Positions 1 to 8,499 of a stretch of 64,000 nt of DNA are shown here, in pieces. The DNA is from Lactobacillus sp. (GTDB lineage: Bacteria > Bacillota > Bacilli > Lactobacillales > Lactobacillaceae). Position 1 is the first letter of the stretch, and each line of letters opens with the position of its first letter. The stretch is taken from NCBI GenBank assembly GCA_022484695.1, contig JAKVKU010000016.1, positions 1 to 64,000 on the forward strand, read 5' to 3'. The notes under the pieces were generated by a model. That model searched no databases. It saw only the letters and a program-made list of their open reading frames with translations, and was not told the origin of the DNA. The translations under genes were made by a program, and so were the position numbers.

Positions 1-136
1 GTCAGGGGGACAAAACCTATACCAGTTGGATCCAATCCAATAGACAACTAGAGAATATCACGCAGTGCCCGAAAACAAAACGAATTTTAACGGACCAATT
101 TATTGGTTCTAAACTTAATATACGAGGGGATAACCC

Positions 137-445
137 ATGAACACCGCAGAATTCAAACGTTATGTGCAAGCCCAAAGCAATATCGAAACGATTTATCTGG
201 CCAAAGTCACCGCAAAATTGACTGAGCAAAATGACAACCGCAAAGAGCGGGTGCAGCTAACGCCTTACAAGATCCAACAAAACGCCGAGAAATTATACGA
301 TGGGGTCATCACTGACCTATATCAGAAATTACAAGCCAGCATCAAAAGTGACCAACGGGATGCTTGGATCACGTATTTAAGCGAAAATGAAGTCTTAGAC
401 AACATCGAGTTGGAAATGAACGAAATGAGTTTGGATGATGACTAA
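137..445 (+). CDS. Small acidic hypothetical protein (102 aa)
   Basis: I do not recognise a family for this 102-residue protein. It has no signal peptide, membrane segment or cysteine. It is rich in Gln, Lys and Glu, looks mostly helical, and ends in a short acidic tail (EMNEMSLDDD). The ATG is preceded by an AGGGGA ribosome binding site about 8 bases upstream, and a strong terminator follows the stop codon directly. It therefore looks like a real single-gene transcript, probably cytosolic. It may be the end of a longer unit, because only 136 bases are visible upstream. No function is proposed. Confidence 0.75.
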   Translation: MNTAEFKRYVQAQSNIETIYLAKVTAKLTEQNDNRKERVQLTPYKIQQNAEKLYDGVITDLYQKLQASIKSDQRDAWITYLSENEVLDNIELEMNEMSLDDD

Positions 446-456
446 CCAGCGCGCAT

Positions 457-498
457 AAAAAATCCAGGAACGTCGGAGGAGGCGTCCCTGGATTTTTT
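457..498 (+). terminator. Rho-independent terminator
   Basis: A 16-bp stem with one mismatch (457-472 against 483-498) has a purine-rich loop and ends in a T run. It sits 11 bases after the stop of the 102-residue gene. Confidence 0.85.
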
Positions 499-557
499 GG
501 TATCAATAGATATTCGTTACTGAATCCATTAATTATTTAATTGTAATCTAGGTGAGA

Positions 558-995
558 TTATTGAATCTCGATATTCCCACTGCCTTGGACGTTAGTTGTC
601 TTAGGCAAAGTAACTTTCAAAACACCGTTGTTGAATTCAGCGGAGATTTGACTTTGGTCCACATTAGGCAAACGATAACTCCGGCTCATGGACCCAGAAG
701 TCCGTTCAGACAACATCAAGTTGCCCTGTTTATCTTCGTGATCCGTGAAGTCATCTTTCTTGCAGCTGATGTTCAAAACACCATTCTCATAATTCATATG
801 AATGTTCTGCTTGTCCACGCCAGGTAAATCAATCATAGCGATATAAGCTTTATCTGTATCTTGAATATCAGTCTTTAAGTCCTTTTGTTGCATCATTTCT
901 GGCATCATAGAGCCTAAGAAACGATCTCCTAAGTTCTCAAAGAATGGATCCATACCCCAATCTAAGTTACGACGACGCATCATTTCATTAGCCAT
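558..995 (-). CDS. hsp20: Small heat shock protein, Hsp20/alpha-crystallin family
   Basis: This is an ATP-independent holdase chaperone that keeps unfolding cytosolic proteins soluble for refolding by DnaK/ClpB. The 145 residues show a Met/Arg-rich N-terminal arm, an alpha-crystallin domain from about residue 42 to 133 with the family-typical A-x-x-x-N-G-V-L-x-V-x-x-P segment near its end, and a short tail carrying an I-E-I oligomerisation motif. Its length is normal for lactobacilli. The ATG at 995 has AGGAAG nine bases upstream. A perfect CIRCE element overlaps its promoter, so HrcA control is very likely. It appears monocistronic. Confidence 0.95.
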   Translation of the reverse strand: MANEMMRRRNLDWGMDPFFENLGDRFLGSMMPEMMQQKDLKTDIQDTDKAYIAMIDLPGVDKQNIHMNYENGVLNISCKKDDFTDHEDKQGNLMLSERTSGSMSRSYRLPNVDQSQISAEFNNGVLKVTLPKTTNVQGSGNIEIQ

Positions 996-1102
996 AGTCC
1001 AAAACTTCCTTTCAAAAATTTCTTTGTTTGGCTAAAAGGCGGCTGATTGACGACGGGGAACTGAGGCTTGACCTCTTAGTTCCTGCTCTCTTTTACAACT
1101 AC

Positions 1103-1131
1103 ATAATAACACCATTTAGCACTCGTGTTAA
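1103..1131 (-). promoter_or_regulatory. Sigma-A promoter of hsp20
   Basis: On the minus strand TTAACA (1131-1126) and TATTAT (1108-1103) are separated by exactly 17 bases. The -35 lies inside the CIRCE spacer, so a bound HrcA would block RNA polymerase. Confidence 0.75.
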
Positions 1132-1142
1132 GTGAGTGCTAA
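1116..1142. promoter_or_regulatory. CIRCE operator (HrcA binding site)
   Basis: The sequence TTAGCACTC - 9 bases - GAGTGCTAA is a perfect match to the CIRCE consensus. It overlaps the hsp20 promoter. HrcA, encoded elsewhere, is the known repressor at this element in Gram-positive bacteria. Confidence 0.95.
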
Positions 1143-1152
1143 ATAAATTTCA

Positions 1153-1188
1153 TAAAAAAACCCTTGCAGCCTGACTGGCCCAAGGGTT
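1153..1188 (-). terminator. Terminator of the yeiH-like gene
   Basis: AACCCTTG (1159-1166) pairs with CAAGGGTT (1181-1188). Read on the minus strand it is followed by a run of T, directly after the exporter stop codon. Confidence 0.8.
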
Positions 1189-1194
1189 CATTTG

Positions 1195-2217
1195 TTACGC
1201 GATAACTTTTAAAAATACGGTGATGAGCACTAGAGCCGACACCACTTGCACGCTGCCCACACCCAGGCCGTAAATGGCAAACCGCTTGCCGGCTTTTAAG
1301 AAGGCAGCTAGGTTCAACCGCAAGCCAATGGCGGCCAAGGCGATAATTTCAAACCAAGAACTCAATAAATGGGCGCCGCCGCTGAGGATAGCCGGCATAT
1401 GCCAAACACTGTTCAACACGCATAAGACTAAGAAGCCAGCCACGTACCAAGGCAACCAATGGCCTTTGGTGCGGTTTTCACTGATTTTAGCCCCAGCTTC
1501 TAATTCACTTTGAATGTTGTTTTGATGCAAGCGGCCAAAGATGAAGACCACCACCACTAACATCATGATGCGCATGATTTTGAACAAAGTGGCAAATTGC
1601 ACGGTGGTTTGGTTCACCATACTGGCACTGGCCACCACTTGGCCCACGGACTGCAGGGTCCCACCGATCAAAGCCCCCCGTAATAAGAAGTTGCTGCCGA
1701 ACATGGCCAAACTAATCACTGGCAAGGTCAGCATTAAAACCGTTCCCATGAGGTTCACCAAGGTGATGACCATCCCCTTATCCTCATCTTCGGCTTCAAT
1801 CACCGGGGAAATGGAGGCGATGGCACTGGAGCCACACACCGCGTTGCCCCCGGCCATGAGTAAGGTGATACCTTCGCCGAAACCTAATTTCTTGCCAATG
1901 AAGATGGCCCCTAAAATGGTGATACTCATTTGTAATAAAATGAAGAGGACACCTTGCCAGCCGATATGGCTGATGGTTTGAAAGGTGATGGTGGCCCCCA
2001 GCAACATGACGGAATATTCCAGTAACTTACTTTCTGAAAATTTCGTCCCGGCTTGCAGGCCTGGTTGTTTGAAGAGGGTGTTGCCCAATAAGATCCCTAG
2101 TAGAATAGAAATGGTAGCGGCCCCTAGGCTGGGGATGAAGCGGCCGATGAATTGGGCGATGATGGCAATGACCAGACTCAACCCCAAGCCTGGCAAAACG
2201 TTTTTGACTTTTGACAT
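1195..2217 (-). CDS. yeiH: YeiH/UPF0324 family putative sulfate exporter
   Basis: This integral membrane protein of 340 residues has about ten hydrophobic segments. The family signature [10 protein letters not shown] sits at residues 123-132, between membrane segments. The family (Cons_hypoth698) is annotated as putative sulfate or small-anion exporters, but substrates are weakly established. It is divergent from a LysR-type regulator, the arrangement seen for YeiH-YeiE and CysL-linked pairs, so control by that neighbour is likely. The ATG at 2217 has GGAGG just upstream, and its own terminator follows. Family assignment is firm; the substrate is inference. Confidence 0.88.
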   Translation of the reverse strand: MSKVKNVLPGLGLSLVIAIIAQFIGRFIPSLGAATISILLGILLGNTLFKQPGLQAGTKFSESKLLEYSVMLLGATITFQTISHIGWQGVLFILLQMSITILGAIFIGKKLGFGEGITLLMAGGNAVCGSSAIASISPVIEAEDEDKGMVITLVNLMGTVLMLTLPVISLAMFGSNFLLRGALIGGTLQSVGQVVASASMVNQTTVQFATLFKIMRIMMLVVVVFIFGRLHQNNIQSELEAGAKISENRTKGHWLPWYVAGFLVLCVLNSVWHMPAILSGGAHLLSSWFEIIALAAIGLRLNLAAFLKAGKRFAIYGLGVGSVQVVSALVLITVFLKVIA

Positions 2218-2286
2218 AATAAACCTCCGTTAGCTGATTGTTTCAGTCTATCAGATGGTTTACTATAAGGAAAATAGATAATTTTG

Positions 2287-2300
2287 ATAATAACTATTAT
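2287..2300. promoter_or_regulatory. Candidate LysR operator palindrome
   Basis: ATAATA-AC-TATTAT is a perfect interrupted palindrome in the 107-base gap between the divergent yeiH-like and LysR genes, 25 bases before the regulator start. It could be a regulator half-site, or simply AT-rich promoter sequence. Confidence 0.35.
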
Positions 2301-2324
2301 GATTTCTGATGAAAGCGGTGCGGT

Positions 2325-3146
2325 ATGTTTACACAACTAGCAACTTTTAAAATGGTTTACGAGGTCCAAAACTTCTCCTTAGCGGCCCAGCAATTGTTTA
2401 TTGCCCAGCCCACAGTGTCCAGTCACATCCAACAGCTGGAAAAATATTTCGGTCAAAAGCTATTTCAGCGCCAAGGCCGTAAGGATATCCAGCCCACAGA
2501 AGCGGCCAAGGTATTGTATCGCCAGGTGAATCAGTTGCTAGATGACTGGCAAAGTATCACCAATACCATGAGCCAAACCATTCCTGAAGCCCGGTATCAG
2601 GTGAAAATCGGGGCGTCGCAAACCTTTGGGATTTATCGTCTGCCCCCAATTATCCAAGCCTTGAACCAACAATTTCAAAACGGCGATTTCAACATCACCA
2701 TGGACAATTCTGAGGCGATTTTAAAAGCCCTCAGTGCCCACAAATTAGACTTTGGCTTCATTGAAAAACCCATTGCCACCAGTGGGGTGAGCCGCTACGA
2801 GTACGGGGCCGACCAATTGGTCCGGTGCGGGGATTTGACCAGCGGGACCTGGTTGATCCGCGAACCCGGTTCTGGGGTGGCCCATTACACCAAGATGTAT
2901 TTGCAAAGTGCCAATATCAAGCCCGCCAAAGTTTTACAAGTAGCCAACAATGAATTGATCATCCAACTATTAAAGCTAGGCTTGGGGCAAACTATTCTTT
3001 CAGACCAAGCCAAACCAAAGGGCGTCCCCCATGAAGTCTTACCGCCCGCTTACCTGCGGCATTTTTACTTCTTAAGTCGGGATCACCTGAGTGCCAATTT
3101 ACAGCAAGTGGCTGCCTATTTACTGAAAAGATCCCAGGTAAACTAA
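2325..3146 (+). CDS. LysR-family transcriptional regulator
   Basis: This 273-residue regulator has an N-terminal winged helix-turn-helix (about residues 1-60; F-S-L-A-A-Q-Q-L and Q-P-T-V-S-S-H-I-Q-Q-L-E are diagnostic) and a substrate-binding-like effector domain from about residue 92. It is slightly shorter than the usual 290-310. It is transcribed away from the YeiH-like exporter and probably controls it, as CysL/YeiE-type regulators do. The effector is unknown; a sulfur or anion signal is plausible. The stop overlaps by four bases the stop of the convergent ABC ATPase gene. Confidence 0.9.
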   Translation: MFTQLATFKMVYEVQNFSLAAQQLFIAQPTVSSHIQQLEKYFGQKLFQRQGRKDIQPTEAAKVLYRQVNQLLDDWQSITNTMSQTIPEARYQVKIGASQTFGIYRLPPIIQALNQQFQNGDFNITMDNSEAILKALSAHKLDFGFIEKPIATSGVSRYEYGADQLVRCGDLTSGTWLIREPGSGVAHYTKMYLQSANIKPAKVLQVANNELIIQLLKLGLGQTILSDQAKPKGVPHEVLPPAYLRHFYFLSRDHLSANLQQVAAYLLKRSQVN

Positions 3147-3754
3147 GTTGGTAATTGCTGCAACTGACCATTTTGGAGGCTTAAAATCCCGGTATAGGGG
3201 TAGGGCCGTAGCTCGGTTTCGTGGCTGATCAAGATAATCAAACTGGTCCGGCTAGTTTGCAACATTTGGGCCATTAAAATACCGGTGGCCTCAACGTCGA
3301 CGCCGTTTAAAGCTTCATCTAGAAATATTGTCTTGGCCCCGGATAACAAGCCAGCGATCAAAATCAATTTTTTACGCATGCCTAAGGAATAAGTGATGAT
3401 TTGATAATCCAAGGCGTTGGCTAAGTTTGTTTGGGCACACAGTTGCTGGGCGGCGGGCAAGCGGTCAAAGACGTGTCTGGTTTTTAAAATCAGTTCTAAA
3501 AATTCGCCACCCGTCAGATAATCATAGAAAAAAGGCTCGTGGGGCACGATGAAATAATCTTGGGCGTCATTGGTAAAGGTGATTTCCCCAGCATCCGGGA
3601 CCAAGGTGGTGGTCAATAGATTTAAAAGGGTGGTTTTACCAGCACCATTGGCGCCGGTGAGCAGGAATAGGCCCGTATCGGGGAAGGTCCAGGTCAAGTT
3701 AGTGAAAACTGGTTTATCGGCGAATTGCAGGTGAATATTGTTTAAACTAATCAT
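3143..3754 (-). CDS. ABC transporter ATP-binding protein (203 aa)
   Basis: This small ATPase subunit powers the membrane protein encoded just upstream. It shows Walker A GANGAGKT (34-41), a degenerate signature YSLGM (122-126), Walker B TIFLDE (142-147) and an H-loop histidine at 178. The reading frame is open far upstream into the permease gene, but the ATG at 3754 has GGGGG nine bases before it and begins a normal ABC domain (MISLNNIHLQF), so I place the start there. The YSxGM signature is common in ABC-2-type exporters. The substrate is not predictable. Confidence 0.88.
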   Translation of the reverse strand: MISLNNIHLQFADKPVFTNLTWTFPDTGLFLLTGANGAGKTTLLNLLTTTLVPDAGEITFTNDAQDYFIVPHEPFFYDYLTGGEFLELILKTRHVFDRLPAAQQLCAQTNLANALDYQIITYSLGMRKKLILIAGLLSGAKTIFLDEALNGVDVEATGILMAQMLQTSRTSLIILISHETELRPYPYTGILSLQNGQLQQLPT

Positions 3755-3803
3755 GATAGTTTTCCCCCAATTACTGATGGTCCTGGTGGCAATATTAAAG
3801 GAC

Positions 3804-5591
3804 TCAAGGGGGTTGGTTGTGGACGAAGTTGAAACACAGCCACAATAAGCGCAGCCAGGATAGGCCAAATAAGAGTTGGATGGCACTTGGATAAAAGTGA
3901 CTAAACATGCCCAGCAAAGGTAGACCAAAGCCAATACCAATACCCACAATCAGGCCTAGTAAACGCCACACATGGCCTTGGCTATCGTGGCGCTGACAAA
4001 TCCCTAAGATAAGGCCACACATGAGATTTGCCAGTACCAAATAGCTCACCATGATTAAGGTGAAAGATAACCTGGTCAGAACATGGGGGTCGTAAAAGAC
4101 CAGTAACACCAACGACCAAGGCGGGGTTGAACTCAAATGTCTTAGGGTGAGTAGCGCTTTAACGGTTGCCTTATTACTGGTCTGAGTATTGGTTGGAGCC
4201 ATTAATAAAAAGCGGCTGCCAAAAGTGGTGAGGCTAATTTTCCCCAGCAGCAATAACAAGGTCCATAACCAAACGGTGATCAGCGCCTGGAAGTCATGGA
4301 GGCAGAGGACACTTATACACCCGATAAGTAGGATTTCTAAATAGTAGGCTAAGAAGGCAGCAGTTATTTTATGCCGCCATAGGGTTGCAAGTTTTAAGTT
4401 AGGCCATAAGCGCAATTCTGACAGGCTGAATACCAAGGGACTGCCTAGTTTAAAGTTGGCATTGGTGCCAGCTAAAAGACCCAAAATCCCGATGAAAATT
4501 AAGACAAATCGGGATAATGGATCGACAAAGCGGGTGACTACTATTAACAGTAGACTGGCGAAACTCAGAACAAACAAGAGCGTTTTACCCCGGGCAAATT
4601 TGGGATCTAAAAATAAAGTGGTTACATAGGTATAAGTTAAATTCAGATGTCGGTGTAATCGCTTTAAAATCAGACCATCCATGACCATTGGCACGGCGCT
4701 TACGGTGACATGTTGTTGGCCTTGGTGAGCATTTAAAACCGCCAACAGATAACCTAGGGTGACGATGATGCCAAGGGCAAGTGAGAGTTTAAGTAAGGCC
4801 CACAGATCCCCGTACAAGGCCACTTGCAGGATCATGGTGCCGGGATACCAGCTGTAAAGACCGAGACTGGTAAAATCGGTACCCTGGACAGCGCTTATTA
4901 AATGGGTGCCGAAAGTGTTGATGGCAAAGGGCTGGGTAATGGTGCCGTAGTCAGTACCCAAGGCCAGACGTAGGATGATTATGATAACCCCCAGCAAAAC
5001 CATGCCATAGAGGCGTAGGCTAACTGAGCGATGGCGGGCTTTCACCTGACGCATCGTCATAAGACCTTGTTGCAAACCCAGGTCTAAAAAGATGAGGGCA
5101 AAACGTAAAACCTGGCCGATACCAAAAATAAATAAGGCCAATAAGACGGGGGTTTTCAGTACCAGCGCACAGCCCAAGAGCATGACCGCATCGGCCAAGG
5201 CAGTAAGATATATCGTAAATTCCATATAATAGGCCAAGGCCACTAGGGTCAACTTTGCACCGTGAACCCCTAGCGTAGACTGTAGCAAGGCATATTCGCC
5301 AGGATTAATTTTGTAACTGACCTGTTTGCTATCCAAGATTGGCCCCAGGACATAAAGCAAGGTGATATAAAGCAGCCAACTTAAATCAGTCGTTAACCCC
5401 AAGATATGATGGCTTAAGAAACCAATGCCCAAACCCAAGAGCAAAGAAAGGGCCAAACCAATTAGCCTAAGCCCCAATCTGGACAAGACCAGCAATTTAC
5501 CTTGAACGGTTTTACCGCCGATTTTAAAGCCCTGCCAAGTTGCACGATAGTCTGCAAGCCATTTATAATGGAGCCATATCAGGATATTCAT
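3804..5591 (-). CDS. ABC-2-like transporter permease (595 aa)
   Basis: This hydrophobic 595-residue protein has roughly twelve or more membrane segments in two halves separated near residues 300-340. It is probably the membrane part of an ABC exporter with the ATPase that starts 49 bases downstream. The ATG at 5591 has AGAGGTG upstream. No substrate motif is visible. Large single-gene permeases with a small separate ATPase occur in lactobacilli in lantibiotic-immunity-like or uncharacterised exporters, so a function beyond export should not be assumed. Confidence 0.75.
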   Translation of the reverse strand: MNILIWLHYKWLADYRATWQGFKIGGKTVQGKLLVLSRLGLRLIGLALSLLLGLGIGFLSHHILGLTTDLSWLLYITLLYVLGPILDSKQVSYKINPGEYALLQSTLGVHGAKLTLVALAYYMEFTIYLTALADAVMLLGCALVLKTPVLLALFIFGIGQVLRFALIFLDLGLQQGLMTMRQVKARHRSVSLRLYGMVLLGVIIIILRLALGTDYGTITQPFAINTFGTHLISAVQGTDFTSLGLYSWYPGTMILQVALYGDLWALLKLSLALGIIVTLGYLLAVLNAHQGQQHVTVSAVPMVMDGLILKRLHRHLNLTYTYVTTLFLDPKFARGKTLLFVLSFASLLLIVVTRFVDPLSRFVLIFIGILGLLAGTNANFKLGSPLVFSLSELRLWPNLKLATLWRHKITAAFLAYYLEILLIGCISVLCLHDFQALITVWLWTLLLLLGKISLTTFGSRFLLMAPTNTQTSNKATVKALLTLRHLSSTPPWSLVLLVFYDPHVLTRLSFTLIMVSYLVLANLMCGLILGICQRHDSQGHVWRLLGLIVGIGIGFGLPLLGMFSHFYPSAIQLLFGLSWLRLLWLCFNFVHNQPP

Positions 5592-5790
5592 GATAAATCA
5601 CCTCTTGTCAAAGGCAAGACCAGTAAACGTACTTTAATAAAATGTGTCTTATGCAATTTCACCCAAAGCGTAAAACTTTTTATCGGAAAACACAAGTGAA
5701 TCAGCTCACAAAATGAGACAAAATTGTTTTCAAAACTAGGCCGATATCAAGCCGTTTTCAGAAGTGATTTTGGCCCGGTTTGACCAAGCA

Positions 5791-5842
5791 AATAAGCACG
5801 GCCAGTTAAGATCCGCTGAAGGGTCAACTAGCCGTGCTTATT
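5791..5842 (-). terminator. Probable terminator of the aldo/keto reductase gene
   Basis: A 12-bp perfect stem (5791-5802 against 5831-5842) with a 28-base loop lies 28 bases beyond the minus-strand stop. The following sequence is only moderately T-rich. The rest of 5592-5869 holds the ABC operon upstream region with no further gene. Confidence 0.6.
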
Positions 5843-5869
5843 ATTTACAATCCAAAATTAACTTGGTTT

Positions 5870-6802
5870 TTAAGGCAAATCATTGCCAGCGGCAAAGTAC
5901 AAATCATACCACTCTTGGGCGGTGAGCTTGACCTTGTCAGCTTCGGCAATTTGTTTCAAACGCTTGGCATTCATGGTACCAGCGATGACTTGCATGCTGC
6001 CAGGGATTCTCAAGATCCAAGCAGCGGCCACGGCATTTTTATTAGTATCATATTTCCGAGCCATTTTGTGCAACACTTCATTTAAGGTTGGGAACTTGGC
6101 ATTATCAATGAAGGTGCCAGCGAAGAAACCATATTGATAAGGACTCCAAGCTTGAATGGTCATGTTCTTCAGGCGAGAAAATTCTAAAATACTGCCGTCA
6201 TGGTTCACTGAAGCCGGGTCAGTCATATTGGTATGCATACCGAAATTGATCATCCCCGTGTGCATCAAACTCAATTGTAATTGGTTGGCGATCAGCTTGG
6301 TATCTAAAGCTTGTTGCACCAATTGTACCTGCATCGGGTTGAAATTAGACACCCCAAAGCGCCGGACCTTGCCCTCGTTTTGCAAGGTCTTAAAGGCTTC
6401 GGCGATTTCTTCAGGTTCCAACAAAGGATCAGGCCGATGTAAGAGCAAAATGTCCACATAATCCAGGCCCATCCGTTGCAAACTGCCATTAACGGCTTCT
6501 AAGATATGTTGTTTTGAAAAATCATAGCGAATATTTTCACTGCCATCAGAGACAATCCCCACCTTGGTTTGGATGACGATATTGTCGCGGGTCAGGCTAG
6601 ACTTCTTTAAAGCTGCGCCAAAGCGTTTTTCAGCTTCACCATTGGTATACACGTCAGCATTGTCAAAGAAATCAATGCCAGCATCATAGGCCGTATCCAA
6701 TAAATCAGCCACTTCTTGGTCGGAATGTTCCGGCGAACGCATCAGCCCTAAACCAATGTTTGAAGCCTCAATATTACTATTGCCAATATTTACTTTTTTC
6801 AA
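5870..6802 (-). CDS. Aldo/keto reductase
   Basis: This is an NADPH-dependent cytosolic oxidoreductase of the TIM-barrel aldo/keto reductase superfamily (310 residues, normal length). The catalytic tetrad is visible: Asp47 and Tyr52 (in FFDNADVY), Lys80 (IQTK) and His122 (LLLHRPD). The C-terminal cofactor region contains VIAGTMNAKRL. It resembles the YdhF-like subgroup. The physiological carbonyl substrate is unknown. It is transcribed alone. Confidence 0.92.
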   Translation of the reverse strand: MKKVNIGNSNIEASNIGLGLMRSPEHSDQEVADLLDTAYDAGIDFFDNADVYTNGEAEKRFGAALKKSSLTRDNIVIQTKVGIVSDGSENIRYDFSKQHILEAVNGSLQRMGLDYVDILLLHRPDPLLEPEEIAEAFKTLQNEGKVRRFGVSNFNPMQVQLVQQALDTKLIANQLQLSLMHTGMINFGMHTNMTDPASVNHDGSILEFSRLKNMTIQAWSPYQYGFFAGTFIDNAKFPTLNEVLHKMARKYDTNKNAVAAAWILRIPGSMQVIAGTMNAKRLKQIAEADKVKLTAQEWYDLYFAAGNDLP

Positions 6803-6888
6803 AAAAAATCACCCCTTATTACCTTATTGTATCATGACTGACAAGCAAAATTTTTTGTAGACCAATTCTCATTTTTTTTGGTTTCTCG

Positions 6889-6897
6889 TGGTAAAAT
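6889..6897 (+). promoter_or_regulatory. Extended -10 of the polyphosphate operon
   Basis: TGGTAAAAT is an extended -10 element (TG-N-TAAAAT) located 64 bases before the first ppx start. No clear -35 is seen. Confidence 0.5.
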
Positions 6898-6960
6898 AAG
6901 AATGCACGGCAAATATTATTTTACTAAAATATAAAAACGCTTCAAAGGGGGATGTATTCA

Positions 6961-8499
6961 GTGGCTCGTAAGCAAAAACTCATTGCGGTAGTGGTCATCG
7001 GTGCCCAAAATATCTTTTTACAAATAGCCGATATAACTAGCCGCCAGATCATCGAAAGTGTGCATTATGACATTGATCTAGGGGAGGATATTTTTTCAGA
7101 AAGAACTATTCATAGTCAAACCGTCAATGAAATCAGTACTGCCTTATTTTCAGTGCAACAATTATTAACCGATTATCAGGTGTCTGAAATTCAGTGTTAC
7201 GCCACCCATTCGTTCCATGAAGCCGATAACGGGGAATTTGTACGGGACCAAATATTTGAACGCACCGGCTTTCAAATCACCTGGCTCAGCCAAAGCCAAG
7301 AAGCCCTATTCCGCTCCCAGGCCACCAATGCCTATATGGGGGATTTTCCAGAAATCATCGCAAAAAATGCCGTCTTGATCGATATCAGTTCCGGCAGTGT
7401 GGAGCTGACCGCTTATAGCAGTGGCAAATTCATCTTTTCCCGTAATTTAAAACTAGGACCACTGCGGGTTTATGAAATCATGCGGGATGTTAAAGCCACC
7501 GTCACCAATTACGTGGGGGTTTTACGGGATTACGTGGCCAGCCAATTGGTGGACTTCATTCGCCTATTACCGGATTTTGGCGAAGTGCATAACGTGATCC
7601 TCATGGGCTCCTCAGTTTCCATTTTTGAACCCATGATCAAAGGCGACAATCGCACGGTGAAATTATCCATTGAAGAATTTAAAAAGATGTATGCAGAAGT
7701 TGTCCACGGCAACGATCAATTTCTAGTGGACCGTTATGATATTAATGAAGATGACGTGCCCCAAGTGCTGCCGGTGATGATTTTAGTGGATCAGCTCTTA
7801 AATCACTTTAAAGTGCAGACCTTGTGGGTAGCTGCATTGAAGCTCATCGATGGCATTATTGTTCAAGCCGTCAATGAACGGGTCAATCCTAAATCTTTGG
7901 CGCTACAAGAAGAACAGATGCTCACCTCAGCTTATAATTTGGCCGATCACTATCGGGTCAATCGAAAACACCAGCAGTTTGTTGTGAATTTCAGCCGGCA
8001 ATTATTTGACCGCTTGAAAAAAATCCACGGCATGGGCAAAAAAGAACGCATCTTATTAGAAATTGCGGCGATCTTAGATGATGTGGGTTCTTATGTGAAC
8101 AACCACAACCATACCGCCCATTCCGATTATATTATCCAAAATTCGGAAGTCTTGGGCTTGTCGGATGTGGAATTGAAAATGGTGGCGGCCGTGGCCCGTT
8201 ACCACAGCTCCAGCACCCCATCCAATGAATTGAGCCGTTTTGACGAACTGCCCATCCAACAACGGATGACCATTGCCAAATTGGCGGCCATTTTGCGTTT
8301 GGCCGATGCTCTAGACGCCAGCCGCCAACAAAAGATTCAATCCATTCGGGTGTCTTTAAAGGATCCGACGAAAGTGGTCATCCAAGCCACGGCTAATGAT
8401 GACATTGAATTGGAACGTTGGACCTTTGAACGTAAGGGTGAGTTCTTTGAATCAGTCTTTGGGGTACAACCTGAATTGAAAGGACGGTTAAAACTATGA
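6961..8499 (+). CDS. ppx: Exopolyphosphatase, Ppx/GppA family with C-terminal HD-like domain
   Basis: It hydrolyses terminal phosphates of inorganic polyphosphate (family role). There is an N-terminal ASKHA-type fold (first phosphate-binding strand near residues 7-20, second near LIDISSGSVELTAY) and a C-terminal helical HD-like domain with AAILDDVGSYVNNHNH. An ATG at 6952 is only one base after the AAAGGGGG site, whereas the GTG at 6961 is nine bases from it, so I choose GTG. That gives 512 residues. The stop overlaps the ppk start in ATGA, indicating translational coupling. The first ASKHA motif looks less canonical than in the second ppx copy downstream, so a regulatory role is possible. 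Confidence 0.9.
   Translation: MARKQKLIAVVVIGAQNIFLQIADITSRQIIESVHYDIDLGEDIFSERTIHSQTVNEISTALFSVQQLLTDYQVSEIQCYATHSFHEADNGEFVRDQIFERTGFQITWLSQSQEALFRSQATNAYMGDFPEIIAKNAVLIDISSGSVELTAYSSGKFIFSRNLKLGPLRVYEIMRDVKATVTNYVGVLRDYVASQLVDFIRLLPDFGEVHNVILMGSSVSIFEPMIKGDNRTVKLSIEEFKKMYAEVVHGNDQFLVDRYDINEDDVPQVLPVMILVDQLLNHFKVQTLWVAALKLIDGIIVQAVNERVNPKSLALQEEQMLTSAYNLADHYRVNRKHQQFVVNFSRQLFDRLKKIHGMGKKERILLEIAAILDDVGSYVNNHNHTAHSDYIIQNSEVLGLSDVELKMVAAVARYHSSSTPSNELSRFDELPIQQRMTIAKLAAILRLADALDASRQQKIQSIRVSLKDPTKVVIQATANDDIELERWTFERKGEFFESVFGVQPELKGRLKL

Noticed and set aside
1-136. A gene or mobile-element end at the left edge
   Set aside because: No supported frame or repeat; only the upstream region of the first gene.
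3755-3949. N-terminal extension of the ABC ATPase
   Set aside because: It overlaps the permease coding region, lacks a ribosome site and is not ABC-like; the ATG at 3754 is well supported.
5592-5869. Short plus-strand frames upstream of the ABC operon
   Set aside because: No ribosome site and no protein-like composition; the region holds promoter sequence and a terminator.
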